A DNA stretch of 64,000 bases from Opisthocomus hoazin (GCF_030867145.1 NC_134414.1:76560504-76624503); one strand, 5' to 3'; shown: positions 14,501 to 28,436, counted from the first letter of the stretch. Notes: generated by a model not told the origin, from the sequence alone. Numbers and translations are program-made.

Positions 14501-17500
14501 CTTCTGCTCTGCCGAAAGGTTAAACAGATCTCATTATCCATTTCCTGCAGAGACCTAATTTCTACAAAAGGCCTTGGAGCAGGGCAGTATGATTGGCAAG
14601 AAAGAGAACAAGATTACAAGAAGCTGTTTTCACACTTAGCCAAACACTGAGAAGCACAAAGACCATTTGCAATGGTGCTCCGCGTGGGCCTCAGCAGCTG
14701 GGCAGAACATCAAGGCTCTTGTGATTTGTGATTATTCTCACATCTGTCCCTTTCAGCATGGCATCCTTGAATGACATCCCGCAATGCATCAACACATTCA
14801 GTCGCTCAGTATAGAAGACTGTACAAGTCCAACTTTGTCTCCATTTCTCCTCAGTTGTTATACGTTGCTCAGTGCCACCTATCACATGGCAAGGCAGCCC
14901 CTGCTGCAGTCCTGACAGCAGGGACCAGGCTAGAAGACGAGGCGCTCTCCCCCTCCCCTACCTAGCCTCCTGAGTAAATCCCCCAGGCAGGCCTGGTTCA
15001 CGTCTTGTGGAGGAAAGGCATGACTACTGCCTGGGGGTGCCATAAGTGTCATTCACAGGGTATCCAGGTCACTGCAGCTGAGCAGTTCAGGGCAACAAGA
15101 CGCCAACACACAGCCCCGGTCCCCTTCAGAAGCTTGGTCCTCTTTGTGGTCCCAGAGCCCACACAACCCACTGGACTCTGTACAGAGGTGAAGGCAGCTG
15201 TGGTTTTCTTTTAAGACCCTGGAAGAGAAGGCTTTTATCAAAAGAGTCCAAAGTCCTGTCTTCCCCTTTTATTTATCCAAGGGTTTATCCCACCACACAT
15301 CAAGGGTGTCAGGAAAGCAGTTTAATTCTCACTTCTGCCCGAGGGGCTCAAACCTGCGCCAGGGTAGTGCCTCATTTATTCTGGTGAGGCAACACCACCT
15401 CACCTAGAGATGGCTTACTTTGCAGTTTAGGGGACAAGAATCACTGTGCCAGCGTGGAAAGGAGCAGGTAGGAAGCTTTTGAGGAATGCTTGCAGAGTTT
15501 CTGGATTAGGGGGCTTGAGCATTCCCCTTCCAGAAGTGGGTTCAAGCCACACACTCTAAGCTGGGAGCCACTGGCTAAGGTCCTTGCAAGCTGGTATGGT
15601 CTGGTCAAAAGATGCACTCCGTCCTTCAGCTTTCTCAATTGATTTGCTCTAGTAAATCTACAGTTAGTATCCTAGGATGTCTGCCTGTCTTTAAAACACC
15701 AGTTCTGCTGACTGAATGACAAGCTTTGGATCAAGCTCTGGACAACAGTCTCCTCTGTCTTTAGTTATTCCGGCTCAAGGTCTTGCTGCCTGTGCAGGTT
15801 GCAAAGGACAGAGGGAGCCAGTCAAGCACTGGGACAATGTAAGGAGTCTTCATCCCTAGACTTTCCAAGAGCCCACAGGACACAGCCCTCAGCAACCCCA
15901 TCTAAATGCAGTGGTCACGCTGCTTTGAGTGCCTCTCCTGCTGTAATCCATAAATCATCAATGCTCTAGAAGACAGGGAAAGGGCAGCTGCAACGTTATT
16001 GCTACTCTGCCTCTGCAGAGGCGCCAAGATGGGAGACAGTAAAAGAGAGAATAATAGAGGTAAAAAAGTATCCAAAGCATTGCCTACTTTTTAACTTAGA
16101 TTTCAAATTGAAGTTGTCACACCAGCGATACAAGATGGATTGCAGATTCCATCTCCCCTTCCTAGAAGGTCTGATAAACTTTAAATTAAAAAGAAGTTGA
16201 AAAGAGTATGGCAGCTGTGTCCGCATCAGCAATTCAGACAGCTTAACAACAGCAGAGCTGGAGGGAGATGTTGAGGACATAACCAATCTACAGAGAGCCT
16301 TATTTCAAGGCTAGCTTTGGCCTGCCTCTTTTGACCAAACGTCCTTTGGTGAGCTGCTCCTCTAGCCAGTTTCTTCCAAAACCAAAAAGAACCCAGTCCC
16401 CATGCTCAGAGGTCACTCCAAAGCACAATTACATCAGGACAAGCAAAAGATAAGCAAAATAAGCAGGCTTCTATGGCGAGAAAGAGTTGTCCTCTTCCTA
16501 GACTGTAAGAACATGCAGGTAAATACAGAAAAGCATCAGGTCTGATAGCATTTTGGATAGTTCAGTGTCAAGAGAAGTGCAGTGGTATGTGCAACAACAA
16601 TATTCAGTATTTATCACCTTATATCCCACTGCATTTGGCTCACTTGTTCAGTGTTGGCATTTTAGCTATTTTGTCAAAACCACCAAAAAAAAAAAAAAAA
16701 GAGACTTAACTGACACTCAAATCACCACTCAGATCTCAAAGAGGAAGATCTCCATCAGGATCTTACAGCTTCACCTGAAGTTTAAGGAACAGTTATTTGT
16801 TGTTTGAACTACACAGTGATCTGGCTAAGGAGACAGAGTGCAGGAAACACACTTAGAAGTCACTACGAACCAATACAGAACTAAAATAAAAACTGCTGCT
16901 TATTGAGCAGTGCATTCTGTACCATCCACCCACAGAATCCACCAGCAATATAATCAAATGTCCTTGGGGCAGCCTTGTTAGCAAAAGCTCTTGGAGCCTG
17001 TTAGCCCAAGAGCAGACAAATTGAAAGTGCAGGTGGACATTAAATCCAACCCAATGTAAGCAAGCAGCTCTGAGTGTCAGCAGATCTATAATTAAGGTGG
17101 TATTTCAGTTCATTCTCTTCTAAGGCTCCAATTCTTATTAGTGCACCTAGAAGAAGATGGAAGGCTTAAATACAGAAATACGTCAGCTCCTCAGATACCA
17201 TTTTCCCTCCCATTTGACAATGGCACTCCTGTAGTATTGCAGCAGACTTCTGATTTTGTGGAGGAAGTCAGCAATTTCGCACTTAAGCGCCACCATCTTG
17301 ACTTTTCTCTCCTGATCAGCAGGTAAGTGTGGTGTAGGAAGCTCAGGCCCTGCAAAAGGCAAAATACTGCTACTAAATGAAGTGGTGCATGTGAAAGGGA
17401 GTTCTGGATTCAGCAGGTCCCAGGAGACACTGGCTGTCACTGAGGCTTCTCTCGAGACGTCTGGGGTCCCAGCTCACGGCCTTGTGCTGGCCCTCCTGCC

Positions 17501-17820
17501 AGCACACCTCTGCAAAGAGCCACATGTCACTTTTAGCAGCACCCATGTCACCTCCCCTGGAGCCACAGCTCTCCCGGCTATCCAACACTTACACACAACG
17601 GGCTGACAGAAGGCCCAACTAAGTGTTACAACCAATTATGGTTAAGACTAGCTAAGCTATTTAGAGTTAATTCACACAAGTTAAGCTTGTCAAAGCCAGT
17701 ACACTTAAGCCCACTTCATATTTCAGATTTTTTTAAAGAATTCAGCAATTTACTAAGAAAAAATATACACGAGACCTCTGTTTCTAATTATGGCTATATT
17801 TTAAAAACTTTGATTAAGAT
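11501..17820. other. Intergenic stretch downstream of PDCL3, no gene seen
   Basis: No open frame resembles a known protein. The 12400-13050 part is AT-rich with many TAAT/ATTA motifs and few repeats, resembling conserved non-coding DNA. A poly-A run lies at 16684-16699. In mammals NPAS2 follows PDCL3 on the same strand, but I could not find an NPAS2 exon here. Confidence 0.45.
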
Positions 17821-17836
17821 TTACTCAGGCTTTATA
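17820..17836 (-). terminator. Candidate poly(A) signals for PDCL3
   Basis: On the minus strand, a TATAAA variant (17831-17836) and an AGTAAA variant (17820-17825) lie about 220-240 bp after the PDCL3 stop codon. No canonical AATAAA is seen in the first few hundred bases, so the true cleavage site is uncertain. Confidence 0.3.
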
Positions 17837-18057
17837 ATATAAAACGTCTTTCAGGATCTTAAGTGAAGCTGCAGTAAGTTTGGGTTGTGTTTTTTTTAAA
17901 AATAAACTTTTTTAGTTTCTAGAAGTTTCTAGATAAACAGCTGTCTTGAAATACAACCCGTCCGGGGCTCAGCAAGATCTTGACAGGCATCTCCAGTGCT
18001 CTAGGTGGGAACACTGGCCGCAAGTGTACTGTATCAATCTTCATGCCGACGCAGGAG

Positions 18058-21000
18058 TTAGTCATCCTCTGAGTCACTCTCCCCCCGGGCTGGGACACAC
18101 GTCCTGATTGAGGACATGAGCTGGTCCTGGATCTGCTTCCTGGGGTTCTCCTCCAGGTCTGTCTTGATGGCGCCCGACTCCGAAATCTTCCACTCCAACT
18201 CTGTGCAGAGCAAAACACATTTACTGCTGGCAAAGGAATAGTGCTTGTGCTACAGCTGTTTGCATCATATACCAAGTTAATCACAGTAAGAAGAGGGAGG
18301 GAATAGATCTGCTGAGCGGCAAAAAAAAATTGCAGCAATTCCATTTACACATCTGAATTGTAGGTATTTTTCAGAGATGTACTTTATGAACGCAATTCAC
18401 CCCTTTCCCACTGCATCACACACTGATTATTAGTTCCTTAGCACAACAGTAAGAGAGACTCCACCATCAGTAGTAGGCCTATTAGTACACAGGCCAGAGC
18501 TGGACTGCTTCCCAGAAGCGGTAGAAAGTCGTTACACCACAGTCGAAACCTTTCTCCTAGTCTTGCCAGCAACCCTATGATTAAATCTAATTTCCTTCAG
18601 ATATTACAGAGTAATAAATACATGCTCACACTTTCCTTAATCTCCAGTGGAATTTACCCAGACTTAGGGGAGAAGGAAGGAATAAAAGGAAGTGCAGATT
18701 TTCAGTGTCCAGCTTTCTGCGATGACTGAATTAAGCTGGCTCAGTCACCTTTAGACCCTTCCAAAATCAGTTATTTATGCGACAAAAATGGGAGAGAGCT
18801 AACTGTAGGCTCTGCTACCACTGTTCACTTCAGTGTCTAACTACACAAGCTCCGTAGTTAGCTAGCTGTTCTCAAATCAGCGTTCTCACTGGTGAGCTTT
18901 TCCCCTTCTGACAGTTGAAGGCAGAGGAGGGTTTTGTACACACAAGACCAAAATATCCTGTAAACTTCAGGTTTTAGTAAAAAAAAAAAAAAAACAACCT
19001 CTTTGCATTCTATCCCAGTATAGGCAGTGATATCATTCAGCAGGGACCCTGAAGTGCTGCGTAACCGTGGTTCACTTCCGATAAAAAGTGTTGTTAAAGT
19101 CTGACCTTGAAAAAGCTTGAAGGCATCTGGACCAACGCCTACTCAGAAAGCTGATGAGTATCCTCCCTTTAACTGAAGTAAAATTCACTAGGTTACAACC
19201 CAGTTACATTTACTTTCCAGGAAGAGCCTTCTTCACTGCTGACCTCCATCTTCAAGCATTGCTGCCGGATACCACCCACCTCCAAAGAGCAGCTTTTACT
19301 GAAGACCCACAGTGCTCAGCAAGACCTGCATCGCCGCCCTTGTCTCCTGAAGCACATCACGCTGACGAGGCCGCATGACCCAGCCTGCCTCCACACTGCT
19401 GAGATGGGCAAGGAGAAGTAGGTCTAACAGAAAATCATGACCTCCAGGAAAGGTAATTACCTCTCCCCATGGAAGCCTGTGCCCCCAAACCACCGAGGCA
19501 GGAACTTAATGTGCTGCCATCTCCAGGAGACGGCAAGAGGGAAAGCAAGCAGCCCAATTTCAGGCCAGCCACTCCATCTGGGTAAAGAGACAGGGTCTCT
19601 TTAAAGGTTAACAAGGAGTGAAGCTCATGTGTCAGGAAGGTACAGAAGACAAATACATGCCATCGGCTTAGAAATGAAACAAGCAGCCCTACAATGCAAT
19701 AGGCAAGTACCAGTTATCAAGCACATGGATTATTAAGTAACTGGAGGCATGGTCAGTCATTCAGGTAAAAGACGTGGCTACTATCTACCCTTTAATGTCG
19801 TCAGGAAAGTTTGTGTCACCTGACAGATGGTCTGAATACTTGCACACACACAAGGTAAACATCTATATGTTAGCCTACTCGGCCACTCACCGCTTGTACA
19901 AGCTAGCCTTAATCGCATGTTGCTGAGCCATAAGGGGCAGGGGGGGAAGATCTCATATGATACTAGCGACAGGACAAGAAGAAATGGCCTCAAGTTGCAT
20001 CAAGGGAGGTTTAGATTGGGTATTAGGAAAGATTTCAAAACCAAAAGAGTGGTAAAGCACTGGAACAGACTGCCCAGGGAAGTGGTGGAGTCACCATCCC
20101 TGGAGGTGTTCAAAAAATGTGTAGATGTGGTACTTCAGGACATGGTTTAGCAGGCATGGTGGTGTTGGGTTGACGATTGGACTTGATGGTCTTAGAGGTC
20201 TTTTCCAACCTTAATGATTCTATGGTTAGTATCTCCCTTCTCCTAAGCCTCACTTCTCTCAGTCCTAGCAAAGCAGTTTTGCTTTTCCTTTAGAAGACCG
20301 GAGATGCAGACACTCACCGTCCCTGGTCAGGTTCATGCCACCGAACACCAAAGGCCCAATGAACTGAGCTCTGATGTCTCCCTCCAGGTAGACAAATATC
20401 GTAGGCAGGTTCTTATCGGGGTAGTTGGGAATGCAGGTGGTAGAGATAGCTTTGATGAATTTCACGTCTCTGAACTTTTTCGCAAGCCCGCTCATATGTT
20501 GATTTATTAAGGCACAGAGTGGAATTCTGTGAAGAACAGCAACAAACAGACATAAAGAGAAAATAAAAGACAAAACAGAGAGTAATCTGCTCCAAAAGAA
20601 AGACCAGAAATATCAGCTCAATGAGCAGCATTTGTGGAAAGACAAATGTACCAGAAGCAACTTCTGAATACTTTTGTTGTCCAGTATTCTGGCATCCAAA
20701 GGAAATCAGTATCACTGGAGGTTTTGGTGGGTTTTTTTGTTTAAGATATTAGCAATACAGCCTCCCCCTCTATCATACAAACTGGTTTATGAAGGTATGA
20801 TATTTAGCATGAGCAAGGGCAAGATAGAAAGAAAAGCAGCTCCTGGAAGAAAGTATGCAAATGACAATGAACACCTGTGAAACAACTAGAAAGAATGAAC
20901 AAAATGAAGTATTTCTAACCCTTTACAGAAAATTCTAGCAACTCATCAGACCTTTTTCTCAAGTTTTTCCACCATGCTGACAGGACTGGAAACCTTGTCT

Positions 21001-24000
21001 TGCTCCATTTCTATGCATCTAGAAAACAGACTACAGACATAGAGAGATCCTTCCGATGCACAGCCCCTCGCACTTTATCCAGAACAATTTCCAAAGCTCA
21101 GTATTTCAGTGGCAGCAGCTACCTCTAGGGTAGCTGTATGGTACAAGTCACACTGTGCTATACAGGCATATTAAAAAAAAAAAAAAAGCCACTTCAAGAC
21201 AGCATCGGTTTAGAGCCAAGTTCAGCAGTCTTAAGTCAACAGTAAGGAAATTACTAAATCGGTATTTTCTTAGAACTTCAGAGTCAGTTCCTTAATTTCC
21301 ACAATAAGTACACATTTTTCTAGAGTATTTTCAGCTATTGACAGTGAAAGCTTTAAAGGTTAAAAAAAAAAAATCTTACCCTTGTTTGTAGAGGTGCAAG
21401 ACTACCCATATACCTTTTCCAGCTTTCGTAACCTCTTGAACGTAATCTTTTCCCGAAATCTCCAAAACTTCCCCAAATATATTCTTCATTTGAGCTGCTT
21501 TCATTTCTGCTAACCTTCGCTGTCTGAACAGAAAGGAATGAGAACAAGATCTTGAGAACAGATGCATTTTTGACAGGAAAACACTTAAGAGTAGCTGGCT
21601 GAAACCTAGACTTCAGAGGCACATTACAAACATCTTCAAACTCCAGAGCAATAAAAGCAAGTTGACATTAGACTATAGATGCTCTTATATTTGCATCACA
21701 AGTTAAAACTCTCAATATGCAAGAAGTACAACTATGTTTCACAAATTTTTTTTTTTGGTCATTTCTGCCTTCAGCAGACATTTCTTCTGCAGATACTATA
21801 CTACCAAACTAAATGGTAAACCACAAAATATACGAAATAGCACAAAAGATGTTAAAGATAAAGAGATAATGGAAAACCAACACTGTCATTATTATCTGCA
21901 AGCACCTTAATCTCATTCATGCAAAAATGGAGAAATCTTGGACGTGACTTTCAAAGCTCTCAGAATCCCCAGCCATGCACTCAGCAGTGTATATTATCTC
22001 TGCAAAACTAGGTTGTAGATAAAGGACAATGAATTTAAATCCAGCTATGCTATTAAAGACACTTAGAAGCTCTACAAGAGATCAGAAACACAACTCACTT
22101 CTTCAATCATCAGGCCTAACAACATCCTTCCTCTCTTCAACAATATCTAATAGCATATAAAAGAAAAAAAAAAAATCCAATTTTCATGAAAGCCAAGTTC
22201 CACATGCTGCTCTGACCTGTACATTTCAATAGCTTTCTCATCTTCCTCATTAAATTCATCTTCATTCTCTTCTAGCTCTTCCAGTGTCATGTCCTCGTAA
22301 GTTTTCACTAGAAAGGAAGAAGCATCAAATCAGCACAAACCTTGTTCCAGGATTAAAACTCAGCCTTTATCAGTCCAACAGAATTTATTTAGTTTAAGGA
22401 CAGATTAACTATGGGAAATACGGCTTTTCTGAGTTACTATTGTTACTGGATTTTTAGAAAATACTACACACTTCAGACATACAGATGGAAAGACAACGAT
22501 GTAAAGGACTCTGAGCTGAAGGCTGCCTAGACTAGCACACAAGTACCTGAAATGGCTTTCAAGTTCGGCAGCTGCAGCAAAGACGTACCCAACACACACA
22601 CGAAACACGGCAGGGATGTCTCCACAACAGAGGAAGGAAGAAGCATGTAACAAGTAATGGTCATGAGGTGTTTTTACTTGCACTTTAACATGGCAGACTC
22701 CCTTCACACTGTTCTTATTTCAGTTTTTAAACATTTAATTCCGTAAAAAAACAGAGCTGACATCAACACAAAGTCTTCCTGTGCTGGAAGAATCTACGTG
22801 TTCAGGAACATATTTGTTTGATAGTGTTAACAGATGAACACCCTACACGAGAATAAGCTTTGGTACATCCCTCACAGATTTAGAAAAGAACACACTGCTT
22901 TACAGGCATCTAAACATTACTGCTGGCCATTTCTTTGTACAAGCTCTCCCCAGGAGCCATCCCAAGACTTGTCCTGCCACTGCTGCCCAAGCTGGCCTGG
23001 TCGCTCACCGAGAGACTTCTGAAGGATGGCAAGCTGCTCTTCTTCCTTCGCACGCTCCTGCTCCTCCAGGTTCTCCTTTGGAGGGAGGATGCCTTTCTTG
23101 CGCAGGATGTCATTCCACTCCGTGTCTTTATTCGGGTCCTAGAACAGAACAAGAAATGGGTGATGTGCACTCAAGGAGAATTTTGCCACTTCCAGAAGTT
23201 AACACAGCCAAGTTTTTTGAGAGACACAGCACACTGCTAAAGCAGTAACTGTTTGGATGGCGCCAGAAAGTCACAGTGTGCATCCCCCGGATGCCGAGGC
23301 TTCTCTGCAGCCCCAGACCGGTACCCAGAAGAGCGACTTTCTTCTGTTCCATCCTATGCACAGTGCGTACAGGAGATCTTGGCAGGGTACAAAAGCTCAA
23401 AGCATTACAACCACCTCTGCAGCTCTCACAATGTCAAGTGAAAGCAGAGGAACACAGCTGGGTGACAGGGAAGCACGCTGGCCACAGTGCTCACGTACAC
23501 AGTCTCAGCAGGACAGCAGGCCACCAGACCAGCGGTCACTGCATTGGGAAGTACTTGCGAGAAGACATACAGGTGCCAGCCATAGAGACCTAACTCTGGA
23601 GATACGGTAAGTCTCCTTGGCAGATTCCAGTCAGCATGGCTACACACGTGCTTAGAGAAAGGCAAGCACAATCTCTGCCAGACAAGCCCATTGCTAGGGA
23701 ATCAGATCTAAATCTATATCTAGGCTGTTTCTGAAATTTAAAAAGAGGCAAGCGATCATGCCCCTGTACTCGGCCCTCGTGAGGCCGCACCTGGAGTACT
23801 GTGTTCAGTTTTGGGCCCCTCACTACAAGAAGGACATTGAGGGACTGGAGCGTGTCCAGAGAAGGGCAATGGGGCTGGTGAGGGGTCTGGAGAACAAGTC
23901 TTATGAAGAGCGGCTGAGGGAACTGGGGTTGTTTAGTCTGGAAAAAAGGAGGCTGAGGGGAGACCTTCTCGCTCTCTACAACCACCTGAAAGGAGGCTGT

Positions 24001-25014
24001 AGTGAGGCAGGTGTTGGTCTCTTCTCCCATGCAACCAGTGATAGGATGAGAGGCAATGGCCTCAAGTTGTGTCAGCGGAGGTTTAGATTGGATATTAGGA
24101 GAAATTTCTTTACTGAAAGAGTTGTAAAGCACTGGAACAGGCTGCCCAGGGAAGTGGTGGAGTCACCATCCCTGGGGGTGTTCAAACAACATGTAGATGT
24201 GGCACTTCAGGACATGGTTTAGCAGTCATGGTGGTGCTGGGTTGACAGTTGGACTTGCTGATCTTCTAGGTCTTTTCCAACCTTAATGGTTCTACGAAAA
24301 CAAGGCCAACAGGCAGCTACGTGTTGTAAGAATTCAGTACAAGTTATTCCAAGTTATTAAAATACATGAAATTTTATTAAAATACATGAAAACGCAGTGA
24401 TAAGCACTCACAGTCTGATTTTGGTTCCTTACTGTCTTGACCTAAGTTCAAGTTGAAAACTGAATACAACACCTACACCTTGCCTATGGCTGGTATCAAT
24501 ATAGCTTAACACCAGGTCTGTTCAAGGCCATACCTCTTCTATAGATCAACACACAGCACTTCTGCACTACCGAAAAGAAGAAAATAAGAAAAGAGAACAA
24601 AGTAGCACAGCACATAGCACACCAAATGACTTTTTTTTTTTCCGTCTCTGACCGTGATCATTTTTCCCCTCGAGACGGCACAGAACACCCACCCGCCCAT
24701 CTGCCTTACTACAGCACCGAAATTAACATTATATTCGGGAAAAAAAAACCGATCAACCAACATCAAACCAAGCCAGGGAGCTTCACAACAAAGCCGCCCC
24801 ATGACAGACATACACACCCCCCGCACCCCGGGGAAGGGGGGCGAACCGGGCGGCCCCCCCGGGGAGCTGGGCCGGGGAGGGCGGCGGGGAGGCCGCCCCG
24901 GCCGGGCACAGTGCCCGGCCCCCGACTCGGTGCTCGCCGCCCGGGCGGCCCCCCCCCCCAGCACCGGCCGCACCCGGGCCGGGTGCGCGGGGTCCCCCGG
25001 CTGCTCACCTGCAT
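18058..25014 (-). CDS. PDCL3: Phosducin-like 3 (PhLP2A), complete six-exon gene
   Basis: The encoded protein is a co-chaperone that works with the cytosolic chaperonin CCT/TRiC. In mammals it is also reported to help VEGFR2 folding. Coding exons on the minus strand are 25014-25009, 23138-23009, 22307-22217, 21523-21380, 20526-20318 and 18200-18058. All introns are GT-AG, and the total is 723 nt, giving 240 residues, close to the 239 of human PDCL3. The first coding exon holds only Met-Gln, joined to [16 protein letters not shown]. The next exons give an acidic helical part ([19 protein letters not shown], then IEMYRQRRLAE), followed by the thioredoxin-like domain ([52 protein letters not shown]). 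The tail ends in SDSEDD, a likely casein kinase 2 type acidic site. Introns 1 and 5 carry CR1 insertions. Recognition is by clear similarity to the family; all frames close without gaps. Confidence 0.96.
19925..20224 (+). repeat. CR1 LINE 3' fragment in PDCL3 intron 5
   Basis: The 3' part of a CR1 element, inserted antisense to PDCL3. Diagnostic blocks are 'ACTGGAACAGACTGCCCAGG', 'GTGGTGGAGTCACCATCCCT' and the 3' end 'TTTTCCAACCTTAATGATTC'. About 300 bp are present. A 77-codon open frame covers the last part of ORF2. It is the same subfamily as the copy at 23746-24297. Confidence 0.9.
23746..24297 (+). repeat. CR1 LINE copy in PDCL3 intron 1
   Basis: A 5'-truncated CR1 element, antisense to PDCL3. 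An open frame of 154 codons (23758-24222) begins in the [15 protein letters not shown] block and runs to the end of ORF2 ([16 protein letters not shown]). It is followed by the 3' UTR with 'TTTTCCAACCTTAATGG'. The intact open frame points to a rather recent insertion. Confidence 0.92.
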
Positions 25015-25400
25015 CCTGCCGGCAGGCCGGGGCCAGTGCCCGGTCAGCAGCAGCGGCGGCGGGGCTGGGCTGGGCAAGGCCGGTCCCGGCGTGCGCGGCG
25101 CGGCCGGAGGAGGCGGCGCTCCCGGGCGGGGCGGGCGCAGCGCCGCGGCCTCTTTCCGTGCCGCCTAATAAGGCCGGTGCCGGCGGCGCAGGCTGGGCCT
25201 GCGGCAGCTGCGGGGGGGAGCGCACTGTCTGAGGGCAGCGGGGCCGGTTCAGCTCTCGCTGTGGGATTTGGTCTTCCTCCTCCTCTCGTACCTCCAGCGT
25301 CTCCCGTAGCCGCCGCACTGCCGGGCTTTAAAGCCCGGCCGCGGCTCTGTGTGAGCTGCGGCCCTGCCCAGGGCCCGCCTCAGTAGGGCTCTGACCCGGG
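24790..25400 (-). promoter_or_regulatory. CpG island at the PDCL3 5' end
   Basis: A very GC- and CpG-rich block surrounds the PDCL3 start codon (25014) and extends upstream on the minus strand. This is the usual form of a housekeeping promoter in vertebrates. I see no TATA box. Long open frames on both strands here are by-products of the base composition. Confidence 0.75.
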
Positions 25401-28380
25401 TGCCCTGCATGTGGAGAGACGCCGTTTCGCTCCGCTCGTACCCCTCAGACCAGCCTCAGCTCGGCAGCGTTTAAAATTTAAAAAAAAGAACAACCCATCT
25501 ATTTTTTTATCTTCTATTTTATTTTTGAGTCTGTCTTAAAGCACCACTCACCCAACACTGCGGAGTGGGTCAAGTGTGACCACCCCGATCCATGTGTGAT
25601 CAGCACCCCTTTCCCTAAAAACAGGCACCTCTGCGGTTCCAAAGGGTTGAGCAGACCTTGCTCTTTCTTCTAAGAGGCATGCAGCGGAGGGGAAGGGGAG
25701 CAAGGCCCCTTACCCCCCCCCCCTCCCCTTTTATGCTCTAGCCCAATGGTCGCCATGCTCACCCAGAAAGGGGGACCCCAGCTCTGAGTCCCCAGAAGAA
25801 CACCCTACATGGCCTTCTGGCGGGCCTTGAGATGTGTTTGTTCTGGGCATGCAAAGAAATGACCGTGTCTCCGCTCCACCAAGGGGAGTCTAGGAGCCCC
25901 GTTACAACATGATGGGCAGCCTGTTAATGCCCACGTGTCCTGAAGCGTGCTGCGACACGCACCTTGGCCAATGCGAAGCCTGGTTTACCAGGGGGAAGGC
26001 ACAGTCACCATTTATGCCTCTGAATGAAAAGCAACGGGTAGCCGCAGCTGCGCTTTAAGAGGATGTCAGTCCTGACGGTGAGGATTTGGACACGAGGAGG
26101 GTGCCCCATACCCGCCTCCCAGGTCACTGAGGTGGAAGAAGGCTCAGCCTAACCCAGCTTGGACTAAAGGCTCACCTTCGTGGAAGAAGTGGCTGTCTGA
26201 GTGATAGATGGAGCCACAAATATAGACGATGTGAGAACTTTAAATCAAAAAGTGCGATGGAGCCTTTTGGTGGGGCAGCATCTGAGCTAAAATTTTTGGG
26301 ATCACAATTTTGGAGCCTTTTGCAGGCACTCCGAAGTCTTTTGGCTCTGACCTGCAGTTAGTACCCAGTGTGCAGAACTGTCGGTGTCAGTTTTGCTGTA
26401 CAAATGTTTTGTCAGAGCCTAGGCTTTCAGGAGGACCTGCTGGTTTAAGACTTATTTTCTGTGGCCAAAATACTGTTCAAGCCCATGGTTCTTGCATGCT
26501 GCTCATTGGAAACTACCCTGAACAGCAGAAAGCAAACACAGAAAGAGCATAAGTATGCACTCATTTTTTTAAAAGGTGCTTAAAAATATTCACTTGCCCA
26601 GGTGAACTGAGAGGAACTAACCAAGGACCCTCAGCACCAGAACCCCCATGTTCTCACAGTAAACCCTGAGCCCCATCTGGGTTACCAGATCAGAGAGTTA
26701 CCAGAAGAGGGGGCAGAAGCCCAAATCTTAGGAGCAGTCCCATCACCACACTTGGTGGATCTCAGACACAACGTGAATTAAGCATAACTCTGTCTGCCCA
26801 GGACACACATAAAGCAATGTACAGTGTTGTTGCCCCCCCTCAACTAAGAATATGTTGTGTTTATAAAGCACACTTCCCCGATGTACTTTTTTAATCAGGT
26901 TTTGGCAGCAAGAGGACTGTTTTTACACGCAGTCTACAGACAGAAACACTCCAGCCAGAGTGGGTGAGAGCTGGCATTATCGCAGTGAGACTGAAATATA
27001 GCTGTGGCTCAGCCCTTGGAGAGACAGCCTCGCTCCCCGCCCCGGATAGTTTGCTTCTGGGCATCTGTAACAGATTTCTTCACTTTCCCCTAAATCAGAG
27101 GTTAGAAGGAAGGTGAACCACATGTGGGAATGAATCATTAGTTGTCCAGGTGACCCACTGATGAGGAGAAAAAGTTGCTAATAAAAAGACTCTGCCCCAG
27201 GGGAAAGGGAAATGATGTTATGTGGCTTGTTTGCCTTTGAGTGTAGGCTGTGGCAGAGTGCAGACTAGGCCAAAATAATAATCTTTGAAGGTAATGGGAT
27301 ATGTTCTTCATTTATAATATGAAGTAAAATATTTGGGGTTATTATAGACTTTTTAAAATATTATTTTGGAAGGTAACTGTATTTGTAGTACAGTGTGTCT
27401 GTGATGTAGTGAGAACATGAAAATTATTCTCTGATAATGAGGATAAGGAGTTCTGGCTTGGTTTGCTTGGATTTTGTTAAGGGCTGGGATTTTTTTGTTC
27501 TTTGCTCCCAAATGTTATTCTGATTTTTCTTAAAATTTAAGTCAAGCTACACAAATACCCTTATGTGTTAATGTCATGATAGATGTTCTTGTGTGTTGCA
27601 AACAGCTGTGCTGGAAACTATTTACTCATAGATGAGAAATATTGTTTAAGTGAGTATTTTTGCCACTCTAATTGCAAGAGTACTCTAACTGGATTGAATT
27701 TCCTTAATCTTGAGTAAATATAATTTAACATCTATTCTCCAGACTGCATTATGCTGTCCAAGTCAATTCTTCTTTTTCCTGCTGCAGAACACCTCCAGTA
27801 TTCTCATAGCAGCCAGAGAATATCCCTTGGGGAATTAATTCAGAGCTTTGTATGGAAACCTCTTGGAGTATTTTAGATGTGAGATGCCATGGGCTGCAGG
27901 AATTTTTCAGTTCATAGATTTAAGATGAAAGAAAGATCTAACTTGATAATGGAAGAAGGTAGAATACAGATTCCTTCTGGAAGAAGCAGCAGGCTTGGCC
28001 TCAGGTTAGCTTTGAGGTAACAGTTACGGTGTTTAAGACAATTTTATTGAAGAAGACCCACTCTGCCTCAATCCCAGATATAGTCCAAGTGGCAGGGAAA
28101 AGCCCCTTTTCTTTTGAGCTCTTCATATCTACATCAATAAGCCTCTCTTGACAGGTTGTCGGACCACGCTGGTTTCACAACAAAGCTTGTCTCCTAAAAG
28201 GTAGGCTGTAAAAGGGGGGTAGTAATAGTAGTAATTAAAATCTTAGCTCTGCTATTAATGAACTGTGGTGTGTGGCACTCCTTTCCTCAAGAAAAGAACA
28301 AGCTTTCCTCTTGACATGGAAGAGCAGAAAGTGTAACTCACCTTGCTGTCATCTCCTCTTGCTATCAGACAGCTGTAGCC
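25401..28380. other. Interval between PDCL3 promoter and first H2A gene
   Basis: No coding exon is recognised. Short homopolymer tracts occur (poly-C near 25711, A-rich near 25470). A non-coding 5' exon and promoter for the H2A gene at 28437 could lie here, because that gene has an acceptor-like sequence just before its ATG. Confidence 0.4.
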
Positions 28381-28432
28381 CGAGCTCCTGGGTAATTTGA
28401 AGATCTCCAACCCTCTGTATCTACTCACCTGT

Positions 28433-28435
28433 CAG
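28433..28435 (+). promoter_or_regulatory. Splice-acceptor-like CAG just before H2A start
   Basis: The sequence 'ATCTACTCACCTGTCAG' ends one base upstream of the start codon and looks like a 3' splice site. It suggests that the transcript has a non-coding first exon further upstream. Confidence 0.45.
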
Positions 28436-28436
28436 A

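Noticed and set aside
1-17800. Search for NPAS2 exons downstream of PDCL3
   Set aside because: No bHLH or PAS coding segment was seen. The gene probably begins beyond the window.
24539-25318. 259-codon minus-strand frame and similar frames over the PDCL3 CpG island
   Set aside because: Long frames are expected in CpG-rich DNA. The protein is low-complexity Pro/Ala/Arg and the true minus-strand coding exon is only 25014-25009.
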